A DNA stretch of 64,000 nt from Bacteroidota bacterium. Its GTDB lineage: Bacteria; Bacteroidota; Bacteroidia; Flavobacteriales; Flavobacteriaceae. Shown piece by piece: positions 37,207 through 46,280 of this stretch. Below the pieces are notes generated by a model. That model had not been told where the DNA came from. It ran no database searches and worked only from the letters and a program-made list of their open reading frames with translations. The stretch is from contig JAJRRO010000037.1 in the NCBI GenBank assembly GCA_024279425.1, positions 1-64,000 on the forward strand. The letters run 5' to 3'. The position numbers and the translations under genes were made by a program. Positions within the stretch are counted from its first letter, which is position 1, and each line of letters starts with the position of its first letter.

Positions 37207-37851
37207 ATGGAGATAACAAGAAGGCTCTATGGTAAAGGGCTCATTACGTTCTTGCTAATAGTATTTAGATCGATTTTTTTACTTGCTTCCATTGCACTTG
37301 TAATAATGGGCATTTACGGTATTCTCTCATTATTTGTTGAGGTTGCCGAGTCAAAATCGATTTTCCCAGTATTATTCTCAATTACCAAAGAAGGCATTTT
37401 AAATAACCCAGGAGATCTGGGGTCAGCAGAATTCAGCTTATTCAGTGGAATGGGATTGATTGTTGTAGATGAAATACCCAGAGGATTTAAGTTGCTTTAC
37501 GACATCATTTTATTCTTGTCATATGCATGTTCCTTGTTTTATTTGAAATTGGTTATTAAAATTTTGGAAGCAGCAAATCAAGGCGGCTTTTTGATTATTG
37601 AAAATGCAAAACGATTACGTTGGATTGCCTTATTAGGAATTGCTATTTATTTGTTAGGATTTATAGCGACCTTGGCTTCTTCCTTTTATTTCAATGGAAA
37701 GTTGGAATTGATGAACCTAGAATTCGCTAATCTCAATCGCTTTTCTTTAGTTTCCTCTAATTCTGTTTTTAATTACCTATTTCTTTTAGTTATTGCAGAG
37801 GCTTTCCGAATTGGGGCCTTATTGAAAAAAGAAAGTGAATTAACCATTTAA
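37207..37851 (+). CDS. DUF2975 family membrane protein
   Basis: 214 codons with four hydrophobic segments (about 14-38, 98-118, 138-160, 190-207) and the DUF2975 arrangement with an AANQGGFLIIENAKRLRWIA loop. Function unknown. Bacillus YoaS and many homologues occur next to a small Xre-type regulator as here. The gene ends 12 bp before the regulator, so the two form an operon. Confidence 0.8.
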   Translation: MEITRRLYGKGLITFLLIVFRSIFLLASIALVIMGIYGILSLFVEVAESKSIFPVLFSITKEGILNNPGDLGSAEFSLFSGMGLIVVDEIPRGFKLLYDIILFLSYACSLFYLKLVIKILEAANQGGFLIIENAKRLRWIALLGIAIYLLGFIATLASSFYFNGKLELMNLEFANLNRFSLVSSNSVFNYLFLLVIAEAFRIGALLKKESELTI

Positions 37852-37863
37852 GAAGTACCACCT

Positions 37864-38073
37864 ATGCCTATAATCGTAAATCTTGACGTAATGCTTGCCA
37901 TGCGAAAAATGTCGCTAACAGAGCTTTCTGAAAAGGTGGGTATAACGATGTCTAACCTTTCTATCTTGAAGAAGGGAAAGGCCAAGGCTATTAGATTTAC
38001 TACCCTTCAGGCTATTTGTGAAGTACTCGAATGTCAACCTGGTGATATTTTGGAATATTCTGCAGAGGAATAG
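37864..38073 (+). CDS. Small Cro/CI-type HTH regulator (YozG-like)
   Basis: 69 codons, a single helix-turn-helix domain: MRKMSLTELSEKVGITMSNLSILKKGKAKAIRFTTLQAICEVLECQPGDILEY. This matches the YozG family that accompanies DUF2975 membrane proteins. It probably autoregulates the pair through the inverted repeat before 37207. Whether the membrane protein modulates the regulator is not known. Confidence 0.85.
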   Translation: MPIIVNLDVMLAMRKMSLTELSEKVGITMSNLSILKKGKAKAIRFTTLQAICEVLECQPGDILEYSAEE

Positions 38074-38086
38074 TCCTATTTCCATT

Positions 38087-38901
38087 CTAATTAAAAATGG
38101 TCTTTTTTGTTTTTTCAGGTGCAGCAAATTCCCTTAAATAGATGGTATTGTTGGATTTTTTACTTGATTCTTCTCTCCATTGTATGATCATCCTAGGGGA
38201 GACCTGACTTTTATGGCATATGAGCGATTGCATGGCCTTCTCAGCATCTTTTTGGAATATTTGACACCAACCATTTAAGTAGGTCGAATCTATTCCTGCG
38301 AGCTTCTTACGTTCGGGTTCGTCGATGAGATGGGAAGGAGTGCTTACATAATACAATTTCTTTGTCTTATTCCAGATTTTAATAAGAAAGACTTGCGTCA
38401 CCGAAGCACCTACCAAGCGATGATCCATATGTGTGCTTCCACCATCTGGCCCCCATGTAATCAATACATCAGGATTTTTATCAGCAACTATACTTTCTAG
38501 CTCTATAATCAACTGTCTAGCATGCGGTACGTGACCGTCATAGCCTTCCCCAGCCTTAAGTTGGTCATGAAAGGTCAAATGAATTAACTCTACCCCTAGT
38601 TTTTCAGCAGCACATTTCATCTCTTCTTTACGGGTGGCGACTAAACCTTCGCCCGCTTCGTAATCTGTAAAATCATTGGTGCCGTATCTGCCATCGGTAC
38701 ATACAACGAGGTACACCTTTATGCCTTCCTTACATATTTTGAAAGAATGAGTGCTATGGTCATCTCATCATCAGGATGCGCAAATATGGCCATAAGTGAA
38801 CGCTCATCCGAGGGCCTTTGTACCTTAACAGTATTAAAGCATAGTAACAGGAGGAATAATGCTGTAAATGACAATTTTCGAAAACATCGATATTTTCTCA
38901 T
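38087..38901 (-). pseudogene. PIG-L (LmbE-like) deacetylase gene split by a frameshift
   Basis: The first part starts at 38901 with a signal-like hydrophobic stretch and AIFAHPDDE (His42, Asp44, Asp45), the zinc motif of PIG-L deacetylases. It stops at 38719. The second part (38716-38087) continues in another frame with VYLVVCTDGRYGTNDFTDYEAG and THMDHRLVG, the rest of the fold. The junction KYVRKA versus the expected K-Y-[AV]-x-E-G-[IV]-K-V-Y-L shows that one base is missing near 38,715-38,730. Intact homologues remove N-acetyl from amino-sugar conjugates. It is either inactivated or a sequencing error. Confidence 0.75.
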
Positions 38902-39190
38902 TTTAAATCATTGTTGTCCGGGAAAAAATCATTGAGTTGCACAAGCCCTGTTATAATAGGTAATCCGGCGTTTTTTTGTAACTGACCCCTTGCTTTTTTC
39001 AAAACTGGCACTCAATGGTCCGGATCTAAGATTTATATTTGAGACATAATGACCTTCAATTTGTTACAGACAAGTCTTTCGTCTTATATCTCACAGCGAA
39101 GCGATCTATAGTCTTTAACCGGACATTAATGATTTTAAATAGCATTTTAACTTCTTGATGTAGATTTCACAAAACCTTGTTCGGACTAGA
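38902..39190. other. 289-bp intergenic region between ThuA-like and PIG-L genes
   Basis: No confident gene. On the minus strand a 36-codon frame ends with GLPIITGLVQLNDFFPDNNDLK and its TGA overlaps the PIG-L ATG (ATGA). Two other short frames precede it. This could be the worn 3' end of a former neighbour gene, but no family is recognisable. Confidence 0.3.
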
Positions 39191-40303
39191 CTAGTCAAGG
39201 TCTTCTATTTTCATCTGTTTTTCAAGCCAATATTCATCGGTTTGAAATCCATAGGCAGAAGGAGTAAATTCACCTACCAATGAGACATTGGTTTTTTCGG
39301 GAATGGGTTTATCCATAGCCCAAAAAATACCGTTTACCAATAGCTGTCTAGTTCCTTCAACAAGCATATCGCTTGAGGCACCAATAGTAGTGGCAAAGGC
39401 TTTTCCCGTTTTGCCTTCGGGTATTTGATAGGTTTTGGTCCAGGCAATGGGCATCAAGGTGTCATTTACACGTCGTCCATTGCTGTTCACGCTCGCAATT
39501 TCGTCATCTGTAGGTTTCATTCCATAGAATACATCATTTTCGTCGTATTCCCCTTTTCTATTGATTACTTGTCCTAGTACAATAGCTTGGGAATCTCCTG
39601 GTAGCGGTAACCTCACCCCGTAGACATCGGTTGACCCCCAAATATCACCATTGCCCATACCTTTGGTGATGCCATTGCTTTGGTCTCCATCAGCTAAAAT
39701 ACCCTTTGTACTTTGGTGTTTATGATGGCCATGATGGGATATCCATTTTTCTCCTAAGATCAATCGGCCAAAACCGTCTTTCCATGCCGTATTATCGCCA
39801 TTATAACTATTGCTATAGTGTTGGTAGGGCGAATTGGAATCCTTGCTAAAATTGAAGGCATGTGTGGCGGTGCGAATTCCCATTACCGGCTTACCGCTTT
39901 TTAGATAATCATCTATATGTTTCATTTGATTATCTGGTAATGCCCTAAACCTAGTAAATATGACCATCATATCGGCAGAGGACAAGGCATCCAGACCAGG
40001 GATATTTCCAGTATAATTGGCATTGACAATGCCTGGTTTGACTGAATCTTGGGCAAATAGGACCGTACATTTGAATCCATGGTGCTTGGAAAGTATTTTT
40101 GCCAATTGGGGCAGGGCTTCTTCGGAGCGATATTCCTCATCCCCTGAAACAAATACAATATGTTTGGCTTTTGCATCGCTACCGTCGAACGTTAGCCATT
40201 GTGTTGGACCTTCATTGACCTTTTCCTGTATTTTCTTTTCCACTTTTTCTCCACAGGAAACCAATAGGCAGGAGAAAACCAATAAGTAAAAAACTTTTTT
40301 CAT
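39191..40303 (-). CDS. ThuA-like domain lipoprotein
   Basis: 370 codons. The lipobox LVSC places the lipid at Cys17. The ThuA fold follows (KHIVFVSGDEEYRSEEALPQLAKIL, ADMMVIFTRFRALPDNQMKHIDDYLKSGKPVMGIRTATHAF, WISHHGHHKHQ, PIAWTKTYQ). ThuA in Agrobacterium acts in trehalose use through 3-keto-trehalose, and ThuA domains often accompany Gfo/Idh/MocA and TIM-barrel proteins. It is the last gene of an AraC-MFS-TIM-ThuA row. It probably works on an oxidised glycoside in the periplasm. Confidence 0.84.
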   Translation of the reverse strand: MKKVFYLLVFSCLLVSCGEKVEKKIQEKVNEGPTQWLTFDGSDAKAKHIVFVSGDEEYRSEEALPQLAKILSKHHGFKCTVLFAQDSVKPGIVNANYTGNIPGLDALSSADMMVIFTRFRALPDNQMKHIDDYLKSGKPVMGIRTATHAFNFSKDSNSPYQHYSNSYNGDNTAWKDGFGRLILGEKWISHHGHHKHQSTKGILADGDQSNGITKGMGNGDIWGSTDVYGVRLPLPGDSQAIVLGQVINRKGEYDENDVFYGMKPTDDEIASVNSNGRRVNDTLMPIAWTKTYQIPEGKTGKAFATTIGASSDMLVEGTRQLLVNGIFWAMDKPIPEKTNVSLVGEFTPSAYGFQTDEYWLEKQMKIEDLD

Positions 40304-40331
40304 TATAGATAATTAAATGATTGATAAATGG

Positions 40332-41171
40332 TTATAGACCCATGCCTTTTTTAATGAACTTCAGTCCATCTTCATATATCTCCTTGGCCGGTGAAAAATC
40401 CCGCCAAACATTAATAGCATTGGCAAAATCAGGATCTAGTCTACTAAAGGCTTCAATAGTGAGCCAACCGTCATATTGAATTTCTTTTAAGGTACTAAAT
40501 ACTTCCTCCCAATTCACTTGGCCGCTACCGGGAGTCCCTCTGTCATTTTCACTGATATGTACATGCTTGAGATAAGGGGCAATCCGTTTTAGGGCAGCTG
40601 CCTGACTTTTCTCCTCAATATTGGAATGATGGGTGTCATACATGCCCCCAAGGTTTGGAGCATTTACTTGTTCTATCAAATAAATAATGTCTTCCATGGT
40701 ATTATATAAATAACACTCAAACCTATTCAAAGCCTCCGGTGTAAGTGTTATACCAGAAGGGGTGGCGTATTCCGCAACTTTTTTGAGCATTTCAATACTC
40801 CATAACCTCTCATCATTGGATGGAGGTTTTCCCGTAAACAGCGCATTGGTCGAGTGAAAAGGCCCACAAATGACTTCGGCATTTAAATCTGCTCCCATGT
40901 CAATGGCCCATTTCAATTGGTCGAGGCCAGCTTCCCTTATTTTTTTATTAGGACTTGCTATGTTCGTTTCAGGAGTCAAGCAGGTGACACAGGTAACCCC
41001 CATGTCCATATCTGCAAAATGTCTTCCGAGTGCCGAATACAGCTTGGTGTCCCCAGCACCCAAGAATAGTTCAATACCGTCATACCCTGTTTCTTTTAGG
41101 GCATCAACAATAGGGTAGTGCTCTTGGGTGACGTGGGCAGTCCACACCAACATGTTCATTCCTATTTTCAT
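40332..41171 (-). CDS. D-tagatose/D-psicose 3-epimerase-like TIM barrel
   Basis: 279 codons, the usual size for ketose 3-epimerases. Active-site segments are EALNRFECYLYNT (first catalytic Glu), YDTHHSNIEEKS, HVHISENDRGTPGSGQVNW (metal and substrate ligands) and LTIEAFSR (second Glu). These match the D-tagatose 3-epimerase family closely. No signal peptide, so it is cytoplasmic. It is predicted to epimerise a free ketose or 3-keto sugar at C3, or isomerise a related sugar. It sits between the MFS and ThuA genes with gaps of 48 and 28 bp. Confidence 0.86.
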   Translation of the reverse strand: MKIGMNMLVWTAHVTQEHYPIVDALKETGYDGIELFLGAGDTKLYSALGRHFADMDMGVTCVTCLTPETNIASPNKKIREAGLDQLKWAIDMGADLNAEVICGPFHSTNALFTGKPPSNDERLWSIEMLKKVAEYATPSGITLTPEALNRFECYLYNTMEDIIYLIEQVNAPNLGGMYDTHHSNIEEKSQAAALKRIAPYLKHVHISENDRGTPGSGQVNWEEVFSTLKEIQYDGWLTIEAFSRLDPDFANAINVWRDFSPAKEIYEDGLKFIKKGMGL

Positions 41172-41219
41172 TCTTCTTTATTGATTATGTATTTAGGCGG
41201 CAGCAGCAGCTGCTTTGGC

Positions 41220-42437
41220 CTAGTTACTTTTAACCCAAAAGAAGAGAATAGTGAAAAGTACAATCAATATTGCTGGAAAAGTGACCATCGTACCCAAAGT
41301 AGCCTGCCCTGCTACCAATTCCAATTCATCACCGGTAAGTCCGGCTGCTGCAGCTTCTGCCTTATCTGAATCGATCCATCCTCCAATAATGGGTTGGAAT
41401 ATAGATGAGGAAAACATTCCCACCGCACCGACAATCGACAAGCCCAGGGCACCACTATTTGGAATTTTATCAGCTATAAATCCAAGCATATTTGGCCAGA
41501 AATAGGCAACTCCCAATGCAAAGAAGATTGCTGCAACATATGCCATACCTCCTGTTTGTGTGCTAAATAGAAAAACACCGATTGTAGCCAGTACAGCTGA
41601 TCCAAGGAGTACTCCGGTCTGATCAAACTTCCCAACCATTTCGCCTCCAAAGTAACGTGCTACTGCCATTAAACCGGTTACCAAAGCCAGAATTATCATA
41701 GGCTGTGCTCCACTCTTCGCTAAAATGAGACCTACCCATTGCTGTGGGCCAAATTCGGTAATGGCAGTCAATGCCATACAGGCGATCATAAAAATAAACA
41801 ACGGTGTCACCATGGCCTTTAGGTTGCCAGAAAGAGAATGTGATTCCTGTGTTTGTGCCTTAGGCCAGCTTTGACCAAAAAAGAGATAAGCGTAAATCAA
41901 GGTTGGAATCATGATTATCCATATTTGAGTTTCCCATCCTATGCCAGCGCCAGTCATGAATTGCGAAACAAGACTACCGATTACAATACCTCCTGGGAAC
42001 CACATATGAAATCGGTTCATCATTTTACTCATGGTATTACCTTGATAAGATTCGGCGATCATTGGGTTACAGGCGGCTTCGGTACATCCATTACCTAATC
42101 CAATCAGTAAGGTAGAAATTAACAACCCGGTATAGCTGCCAGAATAAACGGTCATGATAATCCCAACGGCATGTGCAATGAAAGCAAATTGCATTATTCT
42201 CTTGCCTCCAACGGTATTGTATATCAATCCACCTATTACCATAGATATGGGAAAGCCTAAAAACCACATTGAATTAATGTAGCCCAATTGTTCTGCCGAT
42301 AAACTTAGTTCTTCCCCCAATTGAGGCAGAATACCTGCCCGAATACTAAAGGACAAAGCGGTTGTGATCAATGCAAAGCAACTGGCATAAAAAAGTCTGT
42401 TGTTATTAACCCCAGCCGCATTAGTCGTATTTTCCAT
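41220..42437 (-). CDS. MFS family sugar-type transporter
   Basis: 405 codons with about twelve hydrophobic helices. The loop after helix 2 is weakly basic, and LLIGLGNGCTEAACNPMIAESYQGNTMSKMMNRFHMWFPGG lies in helices 4-5. The sequence resembles Bacteroidota MFS permeases near sugar-degradation genes, but no precise substrate signature is visible. It presumably imports the product of periplasmic processing. The 5' leader carries a 14-bp direct repeat (42444-42457 and 42460-42473). Confidence 0.82.
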   Translation of the reverse strand: MENTTNAAGVNNNRLFYASCFALITTALSFSIRAGILPQLGEELSLSAEQLGYINSMWFLGFPISMVIGGLIYNTVGGKRIMQFAFIAHAVGIIMTVYSGSYTGLLISTLLIGLGNGCTEAACNPMIAESYQGNTMSKMMNRFHMWFPGGIVIGSLVSQFMTGAGIGWETQIWIIMIPTLIYAYLFFGQSWPKAQTQESHSLSGNLKAMVTPLFIFMIACMALTAITEFGPQQWVGLILAKSGAQPMIILALVTGLMAVARYFGGEMVGKFDQTGVLLGSAVLATIGVFLFSTQTGGMAYVAAIFFALGVAYFWPNMLGFIADKIPNSGALGLSIVGAVGMFSSSIFQPIIGGWIDSDKAEAAAAGLTGDELELVAGQATLGTMVTFPAILIVLFTILFFWVKSN

Positions 42438-42824
42438 AAGTTGAATGTTTGGTTATTAAAATGTTTGGTTATTTATGTTGGTTAATTGATTAAATGTCTT
42501 AGGTAAAATGTAAAATCATACGTAATGTATGGTCACTATAAATTCATATTAATCTTTCGATTTTTGAAATCCGATAAATTTAAAACTAAAAGAAATGTAT
42601 TGATCCCTAAATTATAGTAAAAAATAATACTTTTTTGTCCTAGAGGTGAAAATAGGATAAAATTTTCGTATTCACCCATTTTGTTTGACTAAGATTGACT
42701 TATTAAGAAATCTCAGTCCGTTTTTAGAAAGCTACAGGGTAATTATTCTAGAAAATGCCATGGCAAAATAAGCGCAGACGACGAAATGAACAAAGTTTTT
42801 TGATTGCAAATCAACACGTCTTGA
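42438..42824. other. 387-bp intergenic region upstream of the MFS-TIM-ThuA row
   Basis: No gene seen. It contains a tandem-like direct repeat AATGTTTGGTTATT (42444-42457, 42460-42473), and an imperfect palindrome CATAC-N5-GTATG at 42517-42531 that could be a regulator site. The minus-strand promoter of the MFS gene must lie here. Confidence 0.4.
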
Positions 42825-43709
42825 CTATGAAATACTTGTTTGGATATTTAAGAACAACCGACGATACTCATGCGGACTCATATTAACGATAGATTTAAAT
42901 TGTCTGTTGAAATTAGACAAGGCGTTGAACCCACATTCATAACTTATTTGCGAGATGTTAAGATTGTCTTCAAGAAGTAATTTCCGCACATGGCCAATAC
43001 GAATATCGTTGACAAATCGTGTGAATGTTTTGTTGGCCCGTGGTCTAAAGTATCTGCAAAAAGAGGTTGTTGTCATGTTCAGCAACGAAGCAATTTCCTC
43101 CAACGATATCTTGGTTTTAAAATTGGTCATTACATAATCATAGACCAAGCGCATTTTTTCGGCATCGTCTCCTTTGAATACATTCAAATATCCGGGACTG
43201 GACAACAGATTGTATTCATCGCTATTGGCAAGTATATCTATTATTTCCAACAATTTTATAATTCTTTGAAACCCCTTTGAGTCAGCGATTTTAAGCAGTA
43301 ACTTATTTATTTTTTTTCGGGTTTCTCCATAAAACTCCATGCCCCTGGCCGAGTTTTCAACGAGCTTGTTTATATAATAAAACTCTTCCTTTCCTAACAG
43401 TGAAGTGTTCAAAAGTTCATGGTCAAAATAAATGACAAGTCCTCTTGTGGTTAAGCTACTGTTTTTATCAAAATAAGCATCATCGCTCCTCCAAAGATGT
43501 GGAAGGTTGGGGCCTGTGAAAACAAGGTCCCCCTCTTCGAAGGGTACAACCTGATCCCCTACAAAACGGGTACCTTTCCCATCGGCAATAAAAGAAATTT
43601 GAAATTCGGGGTGAAAATGCCAATTGGGGTTAAAGAAAGGACCGGTCAAATCTTTAAAAATGAAGGTCTCCTTGGATGTAAGTGTCTTTTCTATATTAGG
43701 ACCACTCAT
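42825..43709 (-). CDS. AraC family regulator with cupin sensor
   Basis: 294 codons. The N-terminal half is an AraC-type cupin (NWHFHPEFQISFIADGKGTRFVGD, EEGDLVFTGPNLPHLW). The C-terminal 100 residues hold two helix-turn-helix units (ISLEEIASLLNMTTTSFCRYFR and NISQISYECGFNALSNFNRQFK) ending in MSPHEYRR. It is divergent from the TIM-barrel gene at 43887 and upstream of the MFS gene, so it likely activates one or both of these units in response to the sugar. Confidence 0.88.
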   Translation of the reverse strand: MSGPNIEKTLTSKETFIFKDLTGPFFNPNWHFHPEFQISFIADGKGTRFVGDQVVPFEEGDLVFTGPNLPHLWRSDDAYFDKNSSLTTRGLVIYFDHELLNTSLLGKEEFYYINKLVENSARGMEFYGETRKKINKLLLKIADSKGFQRIIKLLEIIDILANSDEYNLLSSPGYLNVFKGDDAEKMRLVYDYVMTNFKTKISLEEIASLLNMTTTSFCRYFRPRANKTFTRFVNDIRIGHVRKLLLEDNLNISQISYECGFNALSNFNRQFKSIVNMSPHEYRRLFLNIQTSIS

Positions 43710-43806
43710 AATTTTCCTCTAATAGTGATATTTTTGCAAATTTAAGATAAAAAAGTGTCATCATTTAATAAGATATAGGAAATATCCATTCCCAATCTAT
43801 TTTAGC

Positions 43807-43838
43807 TTTGTAAGATTTGGTATTTCACCTTACCTTGT
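43807..43838 (+). promoter_or_regulatory. Candidate Bacteroidota promoter for the 43887 operon
   Basis: TTTG at 43807-43810 is separated by 20 bases from TACCTTGT at 43831-43838. The spacing and the -33 box fit the Bacteroidota consensus (TTTG, 19-21 bases, TAnnTTTG), while the -7 box matches four of six fixed positions. It would place transcription start about 40 bases before the ATG at 43887. Confidence 0.3.
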
Positions 43839-43886
43839 TATTCTGCATCACAGAATTTTTAAAAAAAATGAATAAATAAATTAACT

Positions 43887-44933
43887 ATGCAAGAAAATAA
43901 TTTTCCTAAACTACACAATGCTTCTTGGCCGGGAGTTGTAGGTAAAGGACCTGATTCTGAGCCGGCTATTTCTATAGACACGATGATAGATTTAACAGCG
44001 AATGCTGAAGTCGATGGTGTTAAGTTTGATGGATTTGATCTTTTCTTATTTGACCCGCATATGGACATTGATTCCTCGGACGATGGCATAAAAATAATGG
44101 CTGATAAGGCTAGGGCCAAGAATTTGGAAATAGGGAGTCTAGTCGCTCCTGTATGGACACCCACCGGAGGTGGTTCTGCAATGGGTACAAAGGAAGAACG
44201 TGATCAATTTATAACCCAAGTACGCAAATCTTGTGTAATCGGTCAAAAACTTCGGGAAATTGGAGTTCGCCCCAATGGGGTTATTCGGATTGACTCTTCG
44301 GTTGATCCTGAAAGTTGGGCGGCAGATCCTGTCGGGAATACCAAAATAATTGCACAAACCTTTAGAGAAGCATGCGATATTGCGGCAGACTATGGCGAAT
44401 CGCTTGCCGCTGAGGGCGAAATATGCTGGGGCGGAATGCACGGCTGGAAATCGATGGTAAATACGCTGGAAGAGGTCAATAGGCCCAATATCGGTTTTCA
44501 AGCGGATATGGCTCATACTTTATTATATCTATTGGGATATAACAAACCTGACGAAAGAATATTGCCTGAGGATTTTCAATGGGAGGATAGGGCTACATTG
44601 ACTGAAGGCCTGAAAACACTTACAGCTGCCTTAAGACCTTGGACCATTGATTTTCATGTTGCCCAGAACGATGGAACCGTATTTGGTGCTGGTTCCCATG
44701 ATAAGACAGGGAGACATTGCCAAGCTGCAGACCCAAATGGTAAGCTGGATATTCCAGTTGATGCCGGACACTGGTTACGAGATGAAAACGGGAATTTAAC
44801 AAAGAAGCTCAAACATATATGTTGGGATGGTTGTATGTTCCCGAATGAGGTGATGATGCAATCCAAAACCTGGAATGATATTTTAGGAGCCATGATAAAA
44901 GTTCGTCAAAAACACGGTTGGCATGAAGCTTAG
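43887..44933 (+). CDS. TIM-barrel sugar isomerase/epimerase-like protein
   Basis: 348 codons without signal peptide. Segments [37 protein letters not shown] and [26 protein letters not shown] supply the Glu, Asp and His metal ligands expected for an AP-endonuclease-2-like barrel. It is longer than the ketose-3-epimerase group and belongs to an uncharacterised branch. First gene of the plus-strand row with two Gfo/Idh/MocA proteins. It likely isomerises or cleaves an oxidised sugar in the cytoplasm. Confidence 0.78.
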   Translation: MQENNFPKLHNASWPGVVGKGPDSEPAISIDTMIDLTANAEVDGVKFDGFDLFLFDPHMDIDSSDDGIKIMADKARAKNLEIGSLVAPVWTPTGGGSAMGTKEERDQFITQVRKSCVIGQKLREIGVRPNGVIRIDSSVDPESWAADPVGNTKIIAQTFREACDIAADYGESLAAEGEICWGGMHGWKSMVNTLEEVNRPNIGFQADMAHTLLYLLGYNKPDERILPEDFQWEDRATLTEGLKTLTAALRPWTIDFHVAQNDGTVFGAGSHDKTGRHCQAADPNGKLDIPVDAGHWLRDENGNLTKKLKHICWDGCMFPNEVMMQSKTWNDILGAMIKVRQKHGWHEA

Positions 44934-44999
44934 TACGTTTAAAGTAGACAGTGTACAGTAGGTAGTGAGTAGTTAAAAGAGAGCAATAGGAAGTGGATA

Positions 45000-45029
45000 A
45001 TGAGTAATTAACAGTAATCAATTACTCAT
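45000..45029. repeat. Intergenic hairpin repeat
   Basis: ATGAGTAATT at 45000-45009 is repeated inverted at 45020-45029 with a 10-base loop. It follows a stretch rich in AGT/GTAG units (44950-44985). Such AGTAATTA-type palindromes occur as dispersed intergenic repeats in Bacteroidota. There is no T-run for termination. Confidence 0.5.
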
Positions 45030-45066
45030 AACCAACATCATTAACCAACAATTTAGTTATCAAAAA

Positions 45067-46221
45067 ATGAGTACAAAAAAAGAAATACGAGTAGGACTAG
45101 TAGGATATGGGTTTATGGGAAGAACACACACCAATGCTTATAAAAGGGTGGGTGATTTCTTTCCTGAATTACAGTACCGACCAGTATTGAAGGCCGTTTG
45201 TGCTCGAAATGAAACCAGGGTCAAGGAATTTGCAGAACAATGGGGCTATGAATCGATCGAGACAGATTGGAAAGCACTTGTCGCACGAGATGATATCGAC
45301 GCCATAGATATCTGTACACCGAACAATATGCACGCAGAAATTGCAATTGCAGCAGCAAAAGCAGGTAAGATGGTACTTTGCGAGAAGCCACTGGCCAGAA
45401 CGGTAGCAGAGGCCCAACCTATGGTGGATGCTATTGAAGAAGCTGGAGTGGCTAATACGGTATACTATAACTATCGACGGATTCCTGCGGTAACATTGGC
45501 CAAACAATTGATTGATGCAGGAAAATTGGGTAAAATTTTCCACTTTCGTTCCAATTTTTTACAAGACTGGACCATTAGTCCAGAGCTTCCCCAAGGCGGA
45601 GAAGGACTATGGCGATTGGATAATGCCGCAGCAGGATCAGGGGTAACCGGAGATCTTTTGGCTCATTGTATTGACACTGCAATGTGGTTGAATGGTGGAA
45701 TCAAGGATGTTTCAGCCGTTACCGAAACATTCATTAAAGAAAGGGTGCATACAGGGACTGGTGAAGTACAAAAAGTAGATATAGATGATGCCTGTTTGTT
45801 TCATTGTCATTTTGACAATGGATCCCTAGGGCTTTTTGAATCTACGCGATATGCCCGAGGTCATAAAGCACTTTACACTTTTGAAATCAATGGAGAGCAC
45901 GCCTCTATAAAATGGAATTTGCACGACCTTACACGCTTGGAGTATTTTGATTATAGGGATGAATCCATTGAACGCGGATGGCGATCCATTCATGTCACCG
46001 ATGGTGATCAACCCTATATGGATAAGTGGTGGGTTCCCGGATTATCTATAGGATATGAACACTCGTTTGTACACCAAGTGGCCGACTTTTTAAAGAGCCT
46101 GGAAGAAGGGAAACCTTGTTCGCCAACCTTTAGAGAAGCCCAGGAAACACAGAAAGTTTGTGAAGCTGTACTGGAATCGGCAAAATCAAAAAGCTGGAAA
46201 GACACGGGTGTCAACTGGTAA
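45067..46221 (+). CDS. Gfo/Idh/MocA family oxidoreductase
   Basis: 384 codons, cytoplasmic. The Rossmann motif is [12 protein letters not shown]. The EKP motif occurs as [10 protein letters not shown], with catalytic Lys. The C-terminal sheet has [19 protein letters not shown] with Asp and His. This pattern is close to inositol/sugar dehydrogenases. It likely oxidises or reduces a cyclic sugar with NAD(P). Together with the second Gfo/Idh/MocA gene at 48532 it may form an oxidation/reduction pair as in 3-keto-glycoside pathways. Confidence 0.86.
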   Translation: MSTKKEIRVGLVGYGFMGRTHTNAYKRVGDFFPELQYRPVLKAVCARNETRVKEFAEQWGYESIETDWKALVARDDIDAIDICTPNNMHAEIAIAAAKAGKMVLCEKPLARTVAEAQPMVDAIEEAGVANTVYYNYRRIPAVTLAKQLIDAGKLGKIFHFRSNFLQDWTISPELPQGGEGLWRLDNAAAGSGVTGDLLAHCIDTAMWLNGGIKDVSAVTETFIKERVHTGTGEVQKVDIDDACLFHCHFDNGSLGLFESTRYARGHKALYTFEINGEHASIKWNLHDLTRLEYFDYRDESIERGWRSIHVTDGDQPYMDKWWVPGLSIGYEHSFVHQVADFLKSLEEGKPCSPTFREAQETQKVCEAVLESAKSKSWKDTGVNW

Positions 46222-46233
46222 ATTAATTAAATG

Positions 46234-46268
46234 TAGACCTGTCAGGTTTCAAATACCCGATAGGTCTA
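46234..46268. repeat. Palindromic intergenic repeat (AGACCTGTCAGG type)
   Basis: TAGACCTGTCAGGTTT (46234-46249), three bases, then an imperfect inverted copy ending AGGTCTA; 13 of 16 positions pair. This GACCTGTCAGGT-like palindrome is a familiar dispersed repeat in Bacteroidota intergenic regions. It may form a hairpin between the Gfo/Idh/MocA and dehydrogenase genes and reduce downstream expression. Confidence 0.5.
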
Positions 46269-46280
46269 AAAATAGTAGCA

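Noticed and set aside
38902-39020. Minus-strand frame ending GLPIITGLVQLNDFFPDNNDLK overlapping the PIG-L start
   Set aside because: Protein-like composition and ATGA overlap are suggestive, but the frame is only 36 codons, upstream frames disagree and no family is recognised.
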